A stretch of 39,797 nucleotides of DNA from the IMG/VR virus record IMGVR_UViG_3300049473_000172, positions 1 to 39,797 of that record. One strand, written 5' to 3'. A program made the translations under genes and the position numbers. Below the pieces are notes generated by a model, which saw only the letters and a program-made list of their open reading frames with translations, did not search any database and was not told the origin of the DNA. The stretch comes from a virus. This document shows, one piece after another, positions 1-6,743 of this stretch; the stretch's first letter is position 1, and each line of letters starts with the position of its first letter.

Positions 1-131
1 CGTATGGACATCGGTGGGGGGGGGAAGAGATTCTGAGACCCGCATGGTTTCTAGATTTAATGAGCTATGTGCCCGATTTTATTGACACTGTGGTGATACC
101 GGGGCCGCGGCGCGATGACACTCTGTTGTGT
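1..131 (+). other. Probable host flank with truncated reading frame
   Basis: These bases lie outside the first phage-like motif. One frame is open from base 3 to the TGA at 132 and would encode a peptide ending in VVIPGPRRDDTLLC. A 43-codon open frame in GC-rich DNA can occur by chance, so a disrupted host gene is only a suggestion. There is no start codon context and no recognisable family. The run of eight or more G near base 16 is the only other notable feature. Confidence 0.3.
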
Positions 132-163
132 TGATAACTCGGTTTTAATCAACAGAATATGAG
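124..163 (+). repeat. Left phage end with transposase-site-like repeat
   Basis: CAACAGAATATGAG at 150-163 matches, in inverted orientation, the two right-end copies (CAACAGAAAATGAG on the minus strand) at 13 of 14 bases, and both ends carry TCGGTTT just outside the motif. Mu-like ends begin with TG; candidate TG dinucleotides are at 124, 127, 129 and 132. The exact terminus cannot be fixed because I see no 5-bp target duplication with the right flank. Confidence 0.65.
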
Positions 164-342
164 GGTAATCCCACTTTAAAAACCGGTTATTTTAGATCGT
201 CTAAGAGCTTCCTTCCGCGAGGGGAATTAATCGGTACCATTAGTTATTTTTTGGCGATTATATACTTTAAAAACCCAATAATAACGTTCTTTCTATTTTA
301 GGGATTCAGATTTCTTTTTATTAATCTTGGTTTCTTTTTTAC
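164..342. other. AT-rich left intergenic region, no gene seen
   Basis: No credible reading frame was found on either strand, including where a divergent Mu c-type repressor would be expected. It contains AAACCGGTTAT at 180-190, which shares the GGTTAT half-site of the palindrome over the early promoter, and several A/T tracts. It may hold repressor or transposase sites; nothing further can be supported. Confidence 0.4.
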
Positions 343-371
343 TTGACAACCTCATAACCCTTGGTTATACT
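343..371 (+). promoter_or_regulatory. Early sigma70 promoter
   Basis: TTGACA (343-348) and TATACT (366-371) are separated by 17 bases, close to the sigma70 consensus. It is the only strong promoter before the regulator-transposase operon. The spacer and the start of the -10 box are covered by a perfect palindrome, so it is very likely controlled by a repressor. Confidence 0.8.
354..368. promoter_or_regulatory. Palindromic operator over the early promoter
   Basis: ATAACC-CTT-GGTTAT is a perfect 6-bp inverted repeat that overlaps the first bases of the -10 box. A dimeric HTH protein bound here would block RNA polymerase. The Ner-like protein encoded immediately downstream is the obvious candidate binder. 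Confidence 0.6.
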
Positions 372-412
372 TTGGCTAAAGTAATGAAAACACTATTGGG
401 GAGCCAAAAAAA

Positions 413-616
413 ATGACTAAGAATGAGCGAAAGGCCGAGCTGGTAAGACGCGGGATCAGGGCGAAGGACATCATCGCCCACATGAAGCCGCGCCCGGTCA
501 AGCCCAACACCGTTTATGTGGTCCTTAACGGGCACCAGCAATCCCGCCCGATCCAGGAGGCAGTAGCCGATCTCCTGGGGATCCCATTCGAAGAAGTCTG
601 GGAAAAAGCAGCATAA
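413..616 (+). CDS. Ner/Cro-like small HTH regulator
   Basis: A 67-residue basic protein with a lambda-repressor-like helix-turn-helix pattern: a KDIIAHM segment, then PNTVYVVLNG (recognition region), then a conserved tail PIQEAVADLLGIPFEEVW. Length and position as first gene of the transposase operon match Mu Ner, the negative regulator of early transcription. A GGGGAG ribosome-binding site lies at 398-403. With no divergent repressor gene present, this protein may be the main phage repressor. It probably binds the palindrome at 354-368. The fold assignment comes from sequence pattern only. Confidence 0.7.
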   Translation: MTKNERKAELVRRGIRAKDIIAHMKPRPVKPNTVYVVLNGHQQSRPIQEAVADLLGIPFEEVWEKAA

Positions 617-657
617 ATACCCCCCCTTTTATGGACTAAAGAAAAGGGTAGACAGAT

Positions 658-813
658 ATGCTCTTTTTGTCAAGAAAAAAGAAGGGGATTATCGAGAAGA
701 AACGGGCATGTCCGAATAAAACCGGGAATTTGGACATTTATTTGGACAAATTCGGACATGCTGCACATGGCAATTTATATAACGAAATCGGCTGGTTATC
801 GATAAAAAGTTAA
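658..813 (+). CDS. Possible 51-residue ORF across the operator array
   Basis: A short ORF beginning MLFLSRKKKG, preceded by AAAAGGG about 10 bases upstream. It runs straight through the inverted repeats and TTTGGACA sites described separately, so its codons may be a by-product of regulatory DNA. No family is recognised. Listed only because it is open and has a weak ribosome-binding site. Confidence 0.2.
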   Translation: MLFLSRKKKGIIEKKRACPNKTGNLDIYLDKFGHAAHGNLYNEIGWLSIKS

Positions 814-830
814 AAAAGGGGTGTCCAAAT
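706..830. promoter_or_regulatory. Array of TTTGGACA-type sites, candidate operators
   Basis: GCATGTCCGAAT (706-717) and ATTCGGACATGC (750-761) form a perfect 12-bp inverted repeat, and between them TTTGGACA occurs twice (729-736, 741-748). A further inverted copy, TGTCCAAAT, lies at 822-830 directly before the next start codon. Five copies of one motif in 125 bases inside the early leader suggest a multi-site protein-binding region, or an RNA hairpin upstream of the transposase. Confidence 0.55.
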
Positions 831-831
831 T

Positions 832-1047
832 ATGGACGCCCAATTTTTTGTGACAAAAAAAACGAGGCGAATTGGCATGAAGCATACCAGGCCACGATAC
901 TCGATTGAAGAAAATATCGAGATCTTGTCGGGGGACGATATCCGGTGTTCTTTGGTAGTAGTCGATCACGATACCGGGGAACGTTTTTTCACGGCGGACC
1001 CGGCCGTATTGGCAGAGATATATTTGCGGCTATCTTTGTTTTTATGA
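832..1047 (+). CDS. Hypothetical early protein
   Basis: A 71-residue protein of unknown function between the Ner-like gene and the transposase. The N-terminus is basic (KKTRRIGMKHTRPR); the rest looks like a small alpha/beta domain with SLVVVDHDTGERFF. The start ATG lies right after a TGTCCAAAT site, and AAAAAAGGGG upstream is the likely ribosome-binding site, so binding at that site could also block translation or transcription here. No motif identifies a function. Confidence 0.5.
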   Translation: MDAQFFVTKKTRRIGMKHTRPRYSIEENIEILSGDDIRCSLVVVDHDTGERFFTADPAVLAEIYLRLSLFL

Positions 1048-1071
1048 CCAAAAAAAGAGGGGAGAATTTAT

Positions 1072-3384
1072 GTGGACGGGCACGGCTGGATGACGGTTGA
1101 AGAGGTGGCGGCGATGGAAGGGAAAACAAATAGGACAATCAGACGGAACATAAAAAAGTACGGCAAGACCCGTGAGGTCCCTTCGCGCGGGCGTAATGGC
1201 AAGACGACCCAGATCCACGTCTCATCTCTCCCCCCGGAGCTCCAGAAAAAATTTGTGGTCGAGCACGGAATCCATGCCGGCCATTCCATTATACCAAGCC
1301 TTTCCACTGAGGCAGCCCTAGTGGCCACCGAACAAGCGCTGCCCAGTAATATTGGTTTTCCCTCCGGGGCCCCGGAGAATGCCGGTGGAGGGAGACACGT
1401 TACCTCTCCTCTTCCCATTGTCTCTCCCGCCAACAACGGGGCCCCATCACCCCCCTATGTTTTACCCGCCGATATCCTCCGGGACGATCGTGTGGGGAGG
1501 ATAGCGCGGTTCTGTGAGGGGGTCATGAGGCCGCCCAAGGGAATCACCAGGACCGCGCACCTCAAGGCCCTCTGTCTCCGGGAGGGGATCTCTTTGGCCA
1601 CGGGTCACCGGTGGGCAAAGACCTACCACGAGAAAGGGCATGCCGGGCTCAAACATCGTAAATCCAACCGGGGGGAGCCCCGATCCTGGACGCCGGCTGC
1701 TATCGATTTCTGGGTCGGTCTCTGCCTCAAGAGGCCCCACCGCAAGCTCGATTTTGCCCCCCTATACGAGGCCCTGTGCATTGAGGCCCAGAAGCAGGAA
1801 TGGATCATCGGCTCATATTCGTCGGCCCTGTGGTGGTACAGGAAGCGAGTTGTCCCACAATTTAAGGCTCTGCAGCGCGGAGGCCTCCGGGCGCTGGACA
1901 ACCTGCTGCCGCCGGTAGTGCGGGATTATTCAGATCAGCCGCCCCTTAGTATTATAGTGGGAGACCAGCACCGGTTCGATTTTTGGGTGCAGGATGATGA
2001 GGTAGGCACCGTTTTTAGACCGGAAGGCTACTTCTGGCAGGACCTCAGAACCCGCTGCTTTTACGGCGGCGCCGTGGCCAAGAAATACGATGCGCAGCTC
2101 ATGGGCCTGGCCCTGCGCATGGGGATGAAAGTCTTCGGGCCGTTCGGCTCGATCTACACGGACCACGGCAGGCCGGAGGAGTCCAAATACATCATGGGGA
2201 TCCTCAAAGAGATGCGCGCCCTGGGCCTGGAGGCCCGACAAACCGAGGACATCTACGCGGAGCTTGATGGGGTGGATCCCGAAGAAATGCACTGCCTCGT
2301 TTCAATGCCGGGAAGTCACATGAAAGCCGTGGTCAGAAACGCCAAGGCCAAGATGATCGAGGGGACGTTCAGGGAGCTGGAGCGGATCATGCGCAACGTC
2401 CTCAAGGTCCCCGGCCATGTCAAGGATATCAAGGCCCTCCAGGAGGAGCAGGAGGTCGACCACAAGGAGATCGAGCGGCTTGCAGCAGCAGGAAAGCTAT
2501 TGACTTTCCGCGAGTTCGTCCTGGCCTGGCTCAAGGCGATGGATTATTACAACGCTAAAAAGGTCCACCGTGGCGTGCTCAAGGAGTGGGCGTGGAAGCC
2601 GCGGCCAAAGCAGGCCACGCCCATGCAGTGCCTTGCGCAATGCTATCTGGCCGGCGAGTGGAAGCCGGTCCAGGTATCCGAGCAGCTGATCGACATGGTT
2701 TTCCTCAGAAGGACCACTAGGGTGGTGGACCGGGGGAGGATCTGGCTCAACAAGATCTGCTACGAGGCCCCCCAGGGCGAAGGGGAGCGCGAGCTCGCAG
2801 CCTTGACCGGCCAGCGGGTGAGCGTGCGTCACGAACATCCCCTGGATCCCAGTTATGTTCTCATTTTTAATGGAGACACCTTTGTTTGCGAGGCCAGGCC
2901 GGTTGAGCCTTCATCCATGAAGAATAAAGAACTGGCCCGGCGCAAGATCGCCCAGAAGCGCGCCCTGCGCCGGCAGTTCCTCGATGAATACCGCGCCCTT
3001 ACCTCGCGAGTCCCCGATTTTATCCAATATAGCCAAGTTCCCGATGCCGAGAAAGCCGCCGCGATCGTGGGGCGCAAACGCAGACAGCAGGCCCTCAAGG
3101 AGGCCGAGCGCCTACGCCCACAGACAGCAGAAGAGTTGGCTGCCAAGGTGGAGGAGATGGAGCAGCGGCTCTTACCGCGCAGGCCGATCTTTCAGTCCGA
3201 GATCGAGCGGTACCGGTGGATTTTGGACGAGCAGGCACGGGGCAACCCCATATCGGAGGAGGATGCGGCCTTCGTGGCACAACAGGAGGCGGGGATGAAA
3301 CCCGAGACCTTAAAATATTGGGATGTCTACAAGGAAGGGATTGGACTTATACCAACAACGGCAGAAAGAGAGGGTTCATCGTGA
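1072..3384 (+). CDS. A: MuA-type DDE transposase
   Basis: A 770-residue transposase of the Mu A family that would bind both phage ends and carry out strand transfer. The first 60 residues carry the Mu-type winged HTH (MTVEEVAAMEGKTNRTIRR, then SSLPPELQKKF). The integrase-fold core begins near residue 290 with the putative catalytic residues D298 (VGDQHRFDF), D364 (IYTDHGRP) and E430 (AKAKMIEGTFREL). A beta-barrel and a charged helical tail follow; the tail is where MuA contacts MuB and ClpX. The GTG start is preceded by GAGGGGAG with good spacing. The stop overlaps the ATPase start (GTGA), implying translational coupling. Slightly longer than MuA (663). Confidence 0.95.
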   Translation: MDGHGWMTVEEVAAMEGKTNRTIRRNIKKYGKTREVPSRGRNGKTTQIHVSSLPPELQKKFVVEHGIHAGHSIIPSLSTEAALVATEQALPSNIGFPSGAPENAGGGRHVTSPLPIVSPANNGAPSPPYVLPADILRDDRVGRIARFCEGVMRPPKGITRTAHLKALCLREGISLATGHRWAKTYHEKGHAGLKHRKSNRGEPRSWTPAAIDFWVGLCLKRPHRKLDFAPLYEALCIEAQKQEWIIGSYSSALWWYRKRVVPQFKALQRGGLRALDNLLPPVVRDYSDQPPLSIIVGDQHRFDFWVQDDEVGTVFRPEGYFWQDLRTRCFYGGAVAKKYDAQLMGLALRMGMKVFGPFGSIYTDHGRPEESKYIMGILKEMRALGLEARQTEDIYAELDGVDPEEMHCLVSMPGSHMKAVVRNAKAKMIEGTFRELERIMRNVLKVPGHVKDIKALQEEQEVDHKEIERLAAAGKLLTFREFVLAWLKAMDYYNAKKVHRGVLKEWAWKPRPKQATPMQCLAQCYLAGEWKPVQVSEQLIDMVFLRRTTRVVDRGRIWLNKICYEAPQGEGERELAALTGQRVSVRHEHPLDPSYVLIFNGDTFVCEARPVEPSSMKNKELARRKIAQKRALRRQFLDEYRALTSRVPDFIQYSQVPDAEKAAAIVGRKRRQQALKEAERLRPQTAEELAAKVEEMEQRLLPRRPIFQSEIERYRWILDEQARGNPISEEDAAFVAQQEAGMKPETLKYWDVYKEGIGLIPTTAEREGSS

Positions 3385-4076
3385 AAGACGCATTTGTACC
3401 CACGGACAATTATCAGAGGTTTGCGGAGGTGTGTGAGGCGTGTATGTCGGACGCCCACGGGATGGAGATGGTTGCGGTGAAGGGGAAGGCAGGGCTGGGC
3501 AAGACCACCGCTGCCGAGCGCATCGCGGTGGAGAACCCGGATGCCCGCTTCGTGCGGTTCGAGGAGGGGATGACGCCGCTCGGCCTGCTCAAGGAGGTTA
3601 CCTTTGTGTGCACCGGGGAGCGCCCGTTTTTCTGGCGCAAATGCAAGGAGCTGCTCACTCCAGAGCTTGTGCGCCGCAGGGTCCTGTTGATTGTGGACGA
3701 GATTGACCGGGGCGGGCTGCGGCATCTGAATGCCCTGCGCGACCTGCACGACCTGTTCTCCGTGGCGGTGGTGATGATCGGGGAGGAGCCCTTGCTGGGG
3801 ATGCTCCAAAAGGAGCGGAGGCTGATCTCGCGCACGCGCAAGATTATTACCTTCGAGCCGGTGGTGCAGAGCGACGTGATCTACTTTTTCCGCACAGCCG
3901 TCGGGCAGAGCCTTGATCCCGGCCACGCGGCGCAGCTCACCCGGCACAGCGGGGGGAGCTTCCGCCAGGTGGTCTCCGACGCCCTGGCTGCGGAGCGATA
4001 TTTGAAGGTGAACGGGTTGAAGAAGATCAGCGATGAGGTGGTGAAGGCGATTTGCGGGAATGGGGTGCCGACTTAA
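3381..4076 (+). CDS. B: MuB-type AAA+ ATPase, transposition target selector
   Basis: A 231-residue AAA+ ATPase. It has Walker A GKAGLGKT (residues 35-42), Walker B VLLIVDEID (101-109), a strand with VAVVMIGEEPLLG like sensor 1, and an arginine-rich RLISRTRK segment. In Mu, MuB coats target DNA and stimulates MuA; IstB of IS21 is the shorter relative. The frame is open further upstream, but the GTG at 3381 overlapping the transposase stop is the best start. It lacks the N-terminal HTH of Mu B (312 residues), so in size it is nearer IstB. Confidence 0.9.
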   Translation: MKDAFVPTDNYQRFAEVCEACMSDAHGMEMVAVKGKAGLGKTTAAERIAVENPDARFVRFEEGMTPLGLLKEVTFVCTGERPFFWRKCKELLTPELVRRRVLLIVDEIDRGGLRHLNALRDLHDLFSVAVVMIGEEPLLGMLQKERRLISRTRKIITFEPVVQSDVIYFFRTAVGQSLDPGHAAQLTRHSGGSFRQVVSDALAAERYLKVNGLKKISDEVVKAICGNGVPT

Positions 4077-4082
4077 TGGACC

Positions 4083-4158
4083 GCCCCGCAGCTCATAAAA
4101 ATTCGCTGTGGGGTCACCCCGTCCTCAGGGAATCCCCTCTTGTACGGACGGGGAGAGA
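4083..4158 (+). promoter_or_regulatory. Family A element, copy A1
   Basis: Hairpin 1: GCCCCGCAGC (4083-4092) pairs with GCTGTGGGGT (4105-4114). Hairpin 2: CCCCGTCC (4117-4124) pairs with GGACGGGG (4146-4153) around a loop with GGGAATCCCCT. GAGAGAG follows as the ribosome-binding region of the next gene. Confidence 0.75.
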
Positions 4159-4167
4159 GCGACTTGA

Positions 4168-4656
4168 ATGAGCCATAGACCTAAGACTGGGCTCACAGCC
4201 AAAATTCGGAAGCATATCAGCAAGATCGATGGGCCATTTTCTGCCTGTGTGGCGGCGCGGGAGCTCGGCGTCGGGATCATACGGTTCTATCACGTGCTGG
4301 GGTTCATGCGGCAGCGCGGGGAGGTTGAGAAGGTCAAGGGCAAGCCCGGCTGGCATGAATACCGGGGGGCGGAGCTCAGCAAAAAGCCGTCGGAGGCCCG
4401 GCCCCGGCTGTACAGGGCCATGTATGTGAAGATCAGGTTCTCCGTGCGGGAGATCGCCATGCTGGCCGATACCTACCCCGAACTCGCCCGGTACCAGGTG
4501 GATCGGCTTTTGCGGACCGGGGAGATCGAGCGGATCGGGCGGCAGAGGCTGCCGGGCAGAAGGCCAGAGGCGGTGTATCGGGTGCGGGATCGAGACAAAT
4601 TCTTTCTCGATCACGTACGGCCCCCTAAAGGGGGTGACCGCAATGGAGAAAACTGA
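4168..4656 (+). CDS. Putative winged-helix DNA-binding protein
   Basis: A 162-residue basic protein with two HTH-like segments. The first (FSACVAARELGVGIIRFYHV, followed by MRQRGEVEKVKGKPG) and the second (FSVREIAMLADTYPELARYQ, followed by LLRTGEIERIGRQ) both look like winged helices with a Gly-rich wing. Phages often carry such proteins in the region after MuB. It follows family A element A1, whose 3' end supplies the ribosome-binding site. Target and role are unknown; it could be a repressor or replication accessory factor. Confidence 0.55.
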   Translation: MSHRPKTGLTAKIRKHISKIDGPFSACVAARELGVGIIRFYHVLGFMRQRGEVEKVKGKPGWHEYRGAELSKKPSEARPRLYRAMYVKIRFSVREIAMLADTYPELARYQVDRLLRTGEIERIGRQRLPGRRPEAVYRVRDRDKFFLDHVRPPKGGDRNGEN

Positions 4657-4701
4657 TGGTCGGCCAAGATGAGTTTTTTTTGAAGCATGTACGTAGTGGC
4701 A

Positions 4702-4832
4702 GCCCCGCATCTCCAAAAGAGTCGATGCGGGGTGCCTCGGCCCGAAAGGTATCCCCTGTCGCTACGGCGACATCCCGGTTTCCTAAATGTAAATGTAGGA
4801 GCGGGACTGTTAACACGGGCCGACGCAGAGGC
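4702..4832 (+). promoter_or_regulatory. Family A element, copy A2, split by a C element
   Basis: Hairpin 1: GCCCCGCATC (4702-4711) with GATGCGGGGT (4724-4733). Hairpin 2: CGGCCCG (4738-4744) with CGGGCCG (4816-4822), loop beginning AAAGGTATCCCCTGT. The loop is enlarged by about 50 bases of inverted family C element. The 3' end GACGCAGAGG is the ribosome-binding region of the first gemA gene. Confidence 0.75.
4757..4806 (-). repeat. Family C palindromic element, C1, nested in A2
   Basis: Read on the minus strand it is TCCCGC..CGGGA with an inner TCCTA/TAGGA stem and AT-rich loop, followed by TGTCGC-CGTA-GCGACA (4757-4772 on the plus strand). Inverted relative to most C copies. Sits in the loop of the second A2 hairpin. 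Confidence 0.7.
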
Positions 4833-4839
4833 TGACCAT

Positions 4840-5295
4840 ATGAGAGCTATCGCTGGACAAAATAGAAAACAGATCGACCCTCGGAGCGTCCAGGGGCAAC
4901 GGGCTGGCTTGTTGGCCAAGATCCACGTGGCGGTAAAGCGGCTGGGGATCGACGACGTTACCTACGAGGATATCCTCCGGGAGCAGTACGGGGTGGCCAC
5001 GGCTAAGGCCCTGTCCATTAAAGAGATGGAGCAATTGGTCTCATTTTTTATTGATTTGGGCTGGGTGCCGGTCCGGCGCCAGAAGCATGGCCCCTCGCAG
5101 ATAGCGGCCTTGCAGGAGAGGATCTGGCAGCTCACCGATGAGATCCCGGACGGAAGGAAGCAGCTACCGAGCCTGTGCAAGACGATCCTGGGTACCGAGG
5201 CGGTGGCGTGGTGTAAGGACTGGCAGAAGCTCACCCGCCTAGTGGCGGTGATGGAGAAGATTAAACGGCGGTCCCGCGACGGCGACCCATGCTGA
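4840..5295 (+). CDS. gemA: GemA/Gp16-family protein, copy 1
   Basis: A 151-residue protein of the Mu Gp16/GemA (DUF1018) family. The diagnostic segment is LLAKIHVAVKRLGIDDVTYE followed by DILREQYGVATAKALSIKEM and a Gly-Trp turn (DLGWVPVRRQ). Mu GemA is an early regulatory protein reported to alter host gene expression and DNA supercoiling. The ATG at 4840 is preceded by GAGG from the A2 element; the frame is open upstream, but that part runs through the element. A second, diverged family member starts at 10340. Confidence 0.75.
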   Translation: MRAIAGQNRKQIDPRSVQGQRAGLLAKIHVAVKRLGIDDVTYEDILREQYGVATAKALSIKEMEQLVSFFIDLGWVPVRRQKHGPSQIAALQERIWQLTDEIPDGRKQLPSLCKTILGTEAVAWCKDWQKLTRLVAVMEKIKRRSRDGDPC

Positions 5296-5327
5296 CGCAG
5301 GGTGCCCCTATCAAAAGGAGTTTGAGG

Positions 5328-5552
5328 ATGGGCAGATATATCAAGAACCGCAGGAATTGGCCGAGGCCTCCGCAAAAGAAGAACCGGGAGCTCGTCTATC
5401 TGCACACCAGGATCGGCGGAGAGCATACGATCGTGATCTCCCGGCGCCTCCTGGAGGAGACAAAGGATATGCCCTTTGTACGACGGCTCGATCGGATTTC
5501 GGCGATCACCGGCCAGCCGACCGAGGTATTGAGAGACGTAATTAAGGCATAA
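5328..5552 (+). CDS. Hypothetical protein
   Basis: A 74-residue basic protein (N-terminus MGRYIKNRRNWPRPPQKK). I do not recognise a family. The start chosen has AAAAGGAG seven bases upstream; an earlier ATG at 5289 overlaps the gemA stop but has no ribosome-binding site. The C-terminal part (VRRLDRISAITGQPTEVLRD) could be a short HTH. Confidence 0.55.
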   Translation: MGRYIKNRRNWPRPPQKKNRELVYLHTRIGGEHTIVISRRLLEETKDMPFVRRLDRISAITGQPTEVLRDVIKA

Positions 5553-5556
5553 CAAA

Positions 5557-5580
5557 GGGGCCTGGTGTGGGCCAGGCCCC
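5557..5580. other. Strong hairpin after the 5328 gene
   Basis: GGGGCCTGG (5557-5565) pairs perfectly with CCAGGCCCC (5572-5580). No U-run follows (AATAACC), so it is not a standard intrinsic terminator. It may be an RNA processing or stability hairpin; a similar GGGGCC..GGCCCC hairpin occurs at 12295. Confidence 0.55.
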
Positions 5581-5603
5581 AATAACCACAAGGAGCGTCG
5601 CCC

Positions 5604-5641
5604 CCCGCTGATGCGGGATGACCGATCACGGAAAAAGGAGG
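5604..5641 (+). promoter_or_regulatory. Family B element, copy B1
   Basis: CCCGC-TGAT-GCGGG (5604-5617), then TGACC..GGCCA as a second stem with one A-C mismatch around CGATCACGGAAAAAGG. The loop GGAAAAAGGAGGG also serves as the ribosome-binding site for the ATG at 5646. Confidence 0.65.
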
Positions 5642-5645
5642 GCCA

Positions 5646-5930
5646 ATGACAACTCCCAAGGAACATGATGGCAGAGAAGGGCGAGGACGCCAAGAAGTTA
5701 CTTCCGCCGAGCAGGAGATCACAAGCTGGATCCGCAATATTCTCAAACAATATGAGCCGGGGGATGAAATCTCGGCAAAATTCCTTTACGCCAAGCTCTT
5801 TGCCCATCCGGAACGCTACGGAGCCCCGGGCGTTTATGGGCTGCCTAAACTCGACAAATTTGAGCAGGTCTGCCGCGCCATGTTCTTTACCAGGACCGAA
5901 GGGGGGGAATTGATTGTCCGGGTGCAATAA
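5646..5930 (+). CDS. Hypothetical protein, AHPERYG family
   Basis: A 94-residue protein of unknown function. The core LYAKLFAHPERYG, then LDKFEQVCRAMFF, recurs in the gene at 6185 (AHPERYG, then LNDFSAICRSGAF), so the two are diverged paralogues in one operon. Both end in a beta-rich segment with GGELIVRV or GDQILIRP. It follows family B element B1, which supplies AAAAAGGAGGG. Function unknown; the pattern looks like a small winged-helix domain. Confidence 0.55.
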   Translation: MTTPKEHDGREGRGRQEVTSAEQEITSWIRNILKQYEPGDEISAKFLYAKLFAHPERYGAPGVYGLPKLDKFEQVCRAMFFTRTEGGELIVRVQ

Positions 5931-5932
5931 TG

Positions 5933-5986
5933 GCCCCGCTTTGCGGGGTGGCTACTTTTAGAGAAAACGGGCAGTGACCTAGAGAG
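5933..5986 (+). promoter_or_regulatory. Family B element, copy B2
   Basis: CCCCGC-TTT-GCGGGG (5934-5948) followed by GGCTAC..GTGACC with one C-A mismatch around the conserved TTTTAGAGAAAACGGGCA. GAGAGGTG after it is the ribosome-binding region of the gene at 5994. Confidence 0.7.
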
Positions 5987-5993
5987 GTGTGAA

Positions 5994-6188
5994 ATGGCAA
6001 AAAAAGAGGTTTGGGAGGTCGAGATCGGGTCCCTCAAGCATGAGGGAGAGCTCCACCAGGAATATCGCATTTTTGCACATTCGGCGGCAGAGGCAGAGGC
6101 CAAGGGGCTTGCCCTTGCCGAAAAGGGTGGTTTGATAAAACAGCCTTACTGCCGCAGGGCCGAGTTTCTATTTTATGTCGGGGCATGA
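5994..6188 (+). CDS. Hypothetical protein
   Basis: A 64-residue protein with alternating charged and hydrophobic residues (EVWEVEIGSLKHEGELHQEY) suggesting a small beta-alpha fold. AHSAAEAEAKGLALAEKGG resembles the helix of short phage proteins that handle amino-acid or metabolite binding, but I cannot name the family. The stop overlaps the next start (ATGA), so it is co-translated with the 6185 gene. Confidence 0.5.
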   Translation: MAKKEVWEVEIGSLKHEGELHQEYRIFAHSAAEAEAKGLALAEKGGLIKQPYCRRAEFLFYVGA

Positions 6189-6487
6189 AGATGAAAAGTC
6201 CGCTAGATAGGGACATCGACCACCTTCAAGAGGAGGTGGTGGGGTCTTTGTCCCCGGAAGGGGTTGTTGCGGTGGCAAAACAGGTCTTTGACGGGCGGGG
6301 CGAGGCATGGCTGTCCATCCCCTTTGTCTACAATGAGATCAATGCGCATCCGGAGCGTTATGGAATACAGAAAGAGCAGCTACCCTTGCTAAACGATTTT
6401 TCCGCTATCTGCCGCAGCGGGGCCTTTGATATTGATCGGGTAGGCGACCAGATCCTTATCCGGCCCAGGAAGGAGAGCCAGAGATGA
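6185..6487 (+). CDS. Hypothetical protein, AHPERYG family
   Basis: A 100-residue paralogue of the 5646 product. It shares AHPERYG, the Cys-Arg in the following helix and the closing beta segment, while the N-terminal 50 residues differ (DIDHLQEEVVGSLSPEGVVA). It overlaps its upstream neighbour by four bases and its downstream neighbour by four bases. Function unknown. Confidence 0.55.
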   Translation: MKMKSPLDRDIDHLQEEVVGSLSPEGVVAVAKQVFDGRGEAWLSIPFVYNEINAHPERYGIQKEQLPLLNDFSAICRSGAFDIDRVGDQILIRPRKESQR

Positions 6488-6603
6488 GATTTATTGATGC
6501 CTTACTGGAGACGGCGGCCCTAGGGATTATCTTTCTTGCCATCGTATACGGCATCCTGGCCCTGGCGGCCTGGTGTTTGAAAGGCTTAATGCTTGCACCA
6601 TAA
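6484..6603 (+). CDS. Small single-pass membrane protein
   Basis: A 39-residue protein (start MRFIDALLETAALG) with one hydrophobic segment of about 20 residues (IIFLAIVYGILALAAWCL). It overlaps the 6185 stop by ATGA, so translation is probably coupled. One of three tiny membrane proteins in this phage (also at 9334 and 12167). Role unknown; small inner-membrane proteins in this position may modify host physiology or assist lysis. Confidence 0.55.
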   Translation: MRFIDALLETAALGIIFLAIVYGILALAAWCLKGLMLAP

Positions 6604-6605
6604 AT

Positions 6606-6743
6606 ATGGTTGATGCCTTTCGATATAGGCCATCAAAGCATGCCGAGGGGCGGGAGCGCCCCTCGGCAGCCGAGCGGAGACATCACAAGAGACGGAAGAC
6701 CAAAATGCGCATGGCTAAGGAATCAAGAAAGAAAAATAGGTAG
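6606..6743 (+). CDS. Possible 45-residue highly basic protein
   Basis: A short ORF beginning MVDAFRYRPSKHAEG and ending KESRKKNR. It is extremely rich in Arg, Lys and His, as in small nucleic-acid-binding proteins. It runs through an 11-bp perfect hairpin (6642-6667) and ends at the TAG that opens element A3. No clear ribosome-binding site is present; coupling to the 6484 gene is possible. Kept as a low-confidence gene. Confidence 0.3.
   Translation: MVDAFRYRPSKHAEGRERPSAAERRHHKRRKTKMRMAKESRKKNR
6642..6667. other. Perfect 11-bp hairpin
   Basis: GCCGAGGGGCG-GGAG-CGCCCCTCGGC. No U-run follows. It resembles the first hairpin of the dispersed elements but lacks the conserved second hairpin, so it is not assigned to family A, B or C. 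Confidence 0.55.

Noticed and set aside
4735-4832. Cyclic-di-GMP riboswitch, suggested by GACGCA in some A copies
   Set aside because: GACGCA occurs only in part of family A, and the surrounding conserved core of that riboswitch is absent.
4656-4835. Frame through element A2 encoding SGSPASPKES.. and similar GSPASPK/MRGHPARKVSP frames at other A elements
   Set aside because: The shared peptide is a by-product of the repeated element; frames, starts and stops differ between copies.
4962-5927. Long minus-strand ORF (321 codons) and many other minus-strand ORFs
   Set aside because: They lie opposite well-supported plus-strand genes, lack ribosome-binding sites and show no recognisable protein pattern; GC-rich codon use produces long antisense frames.
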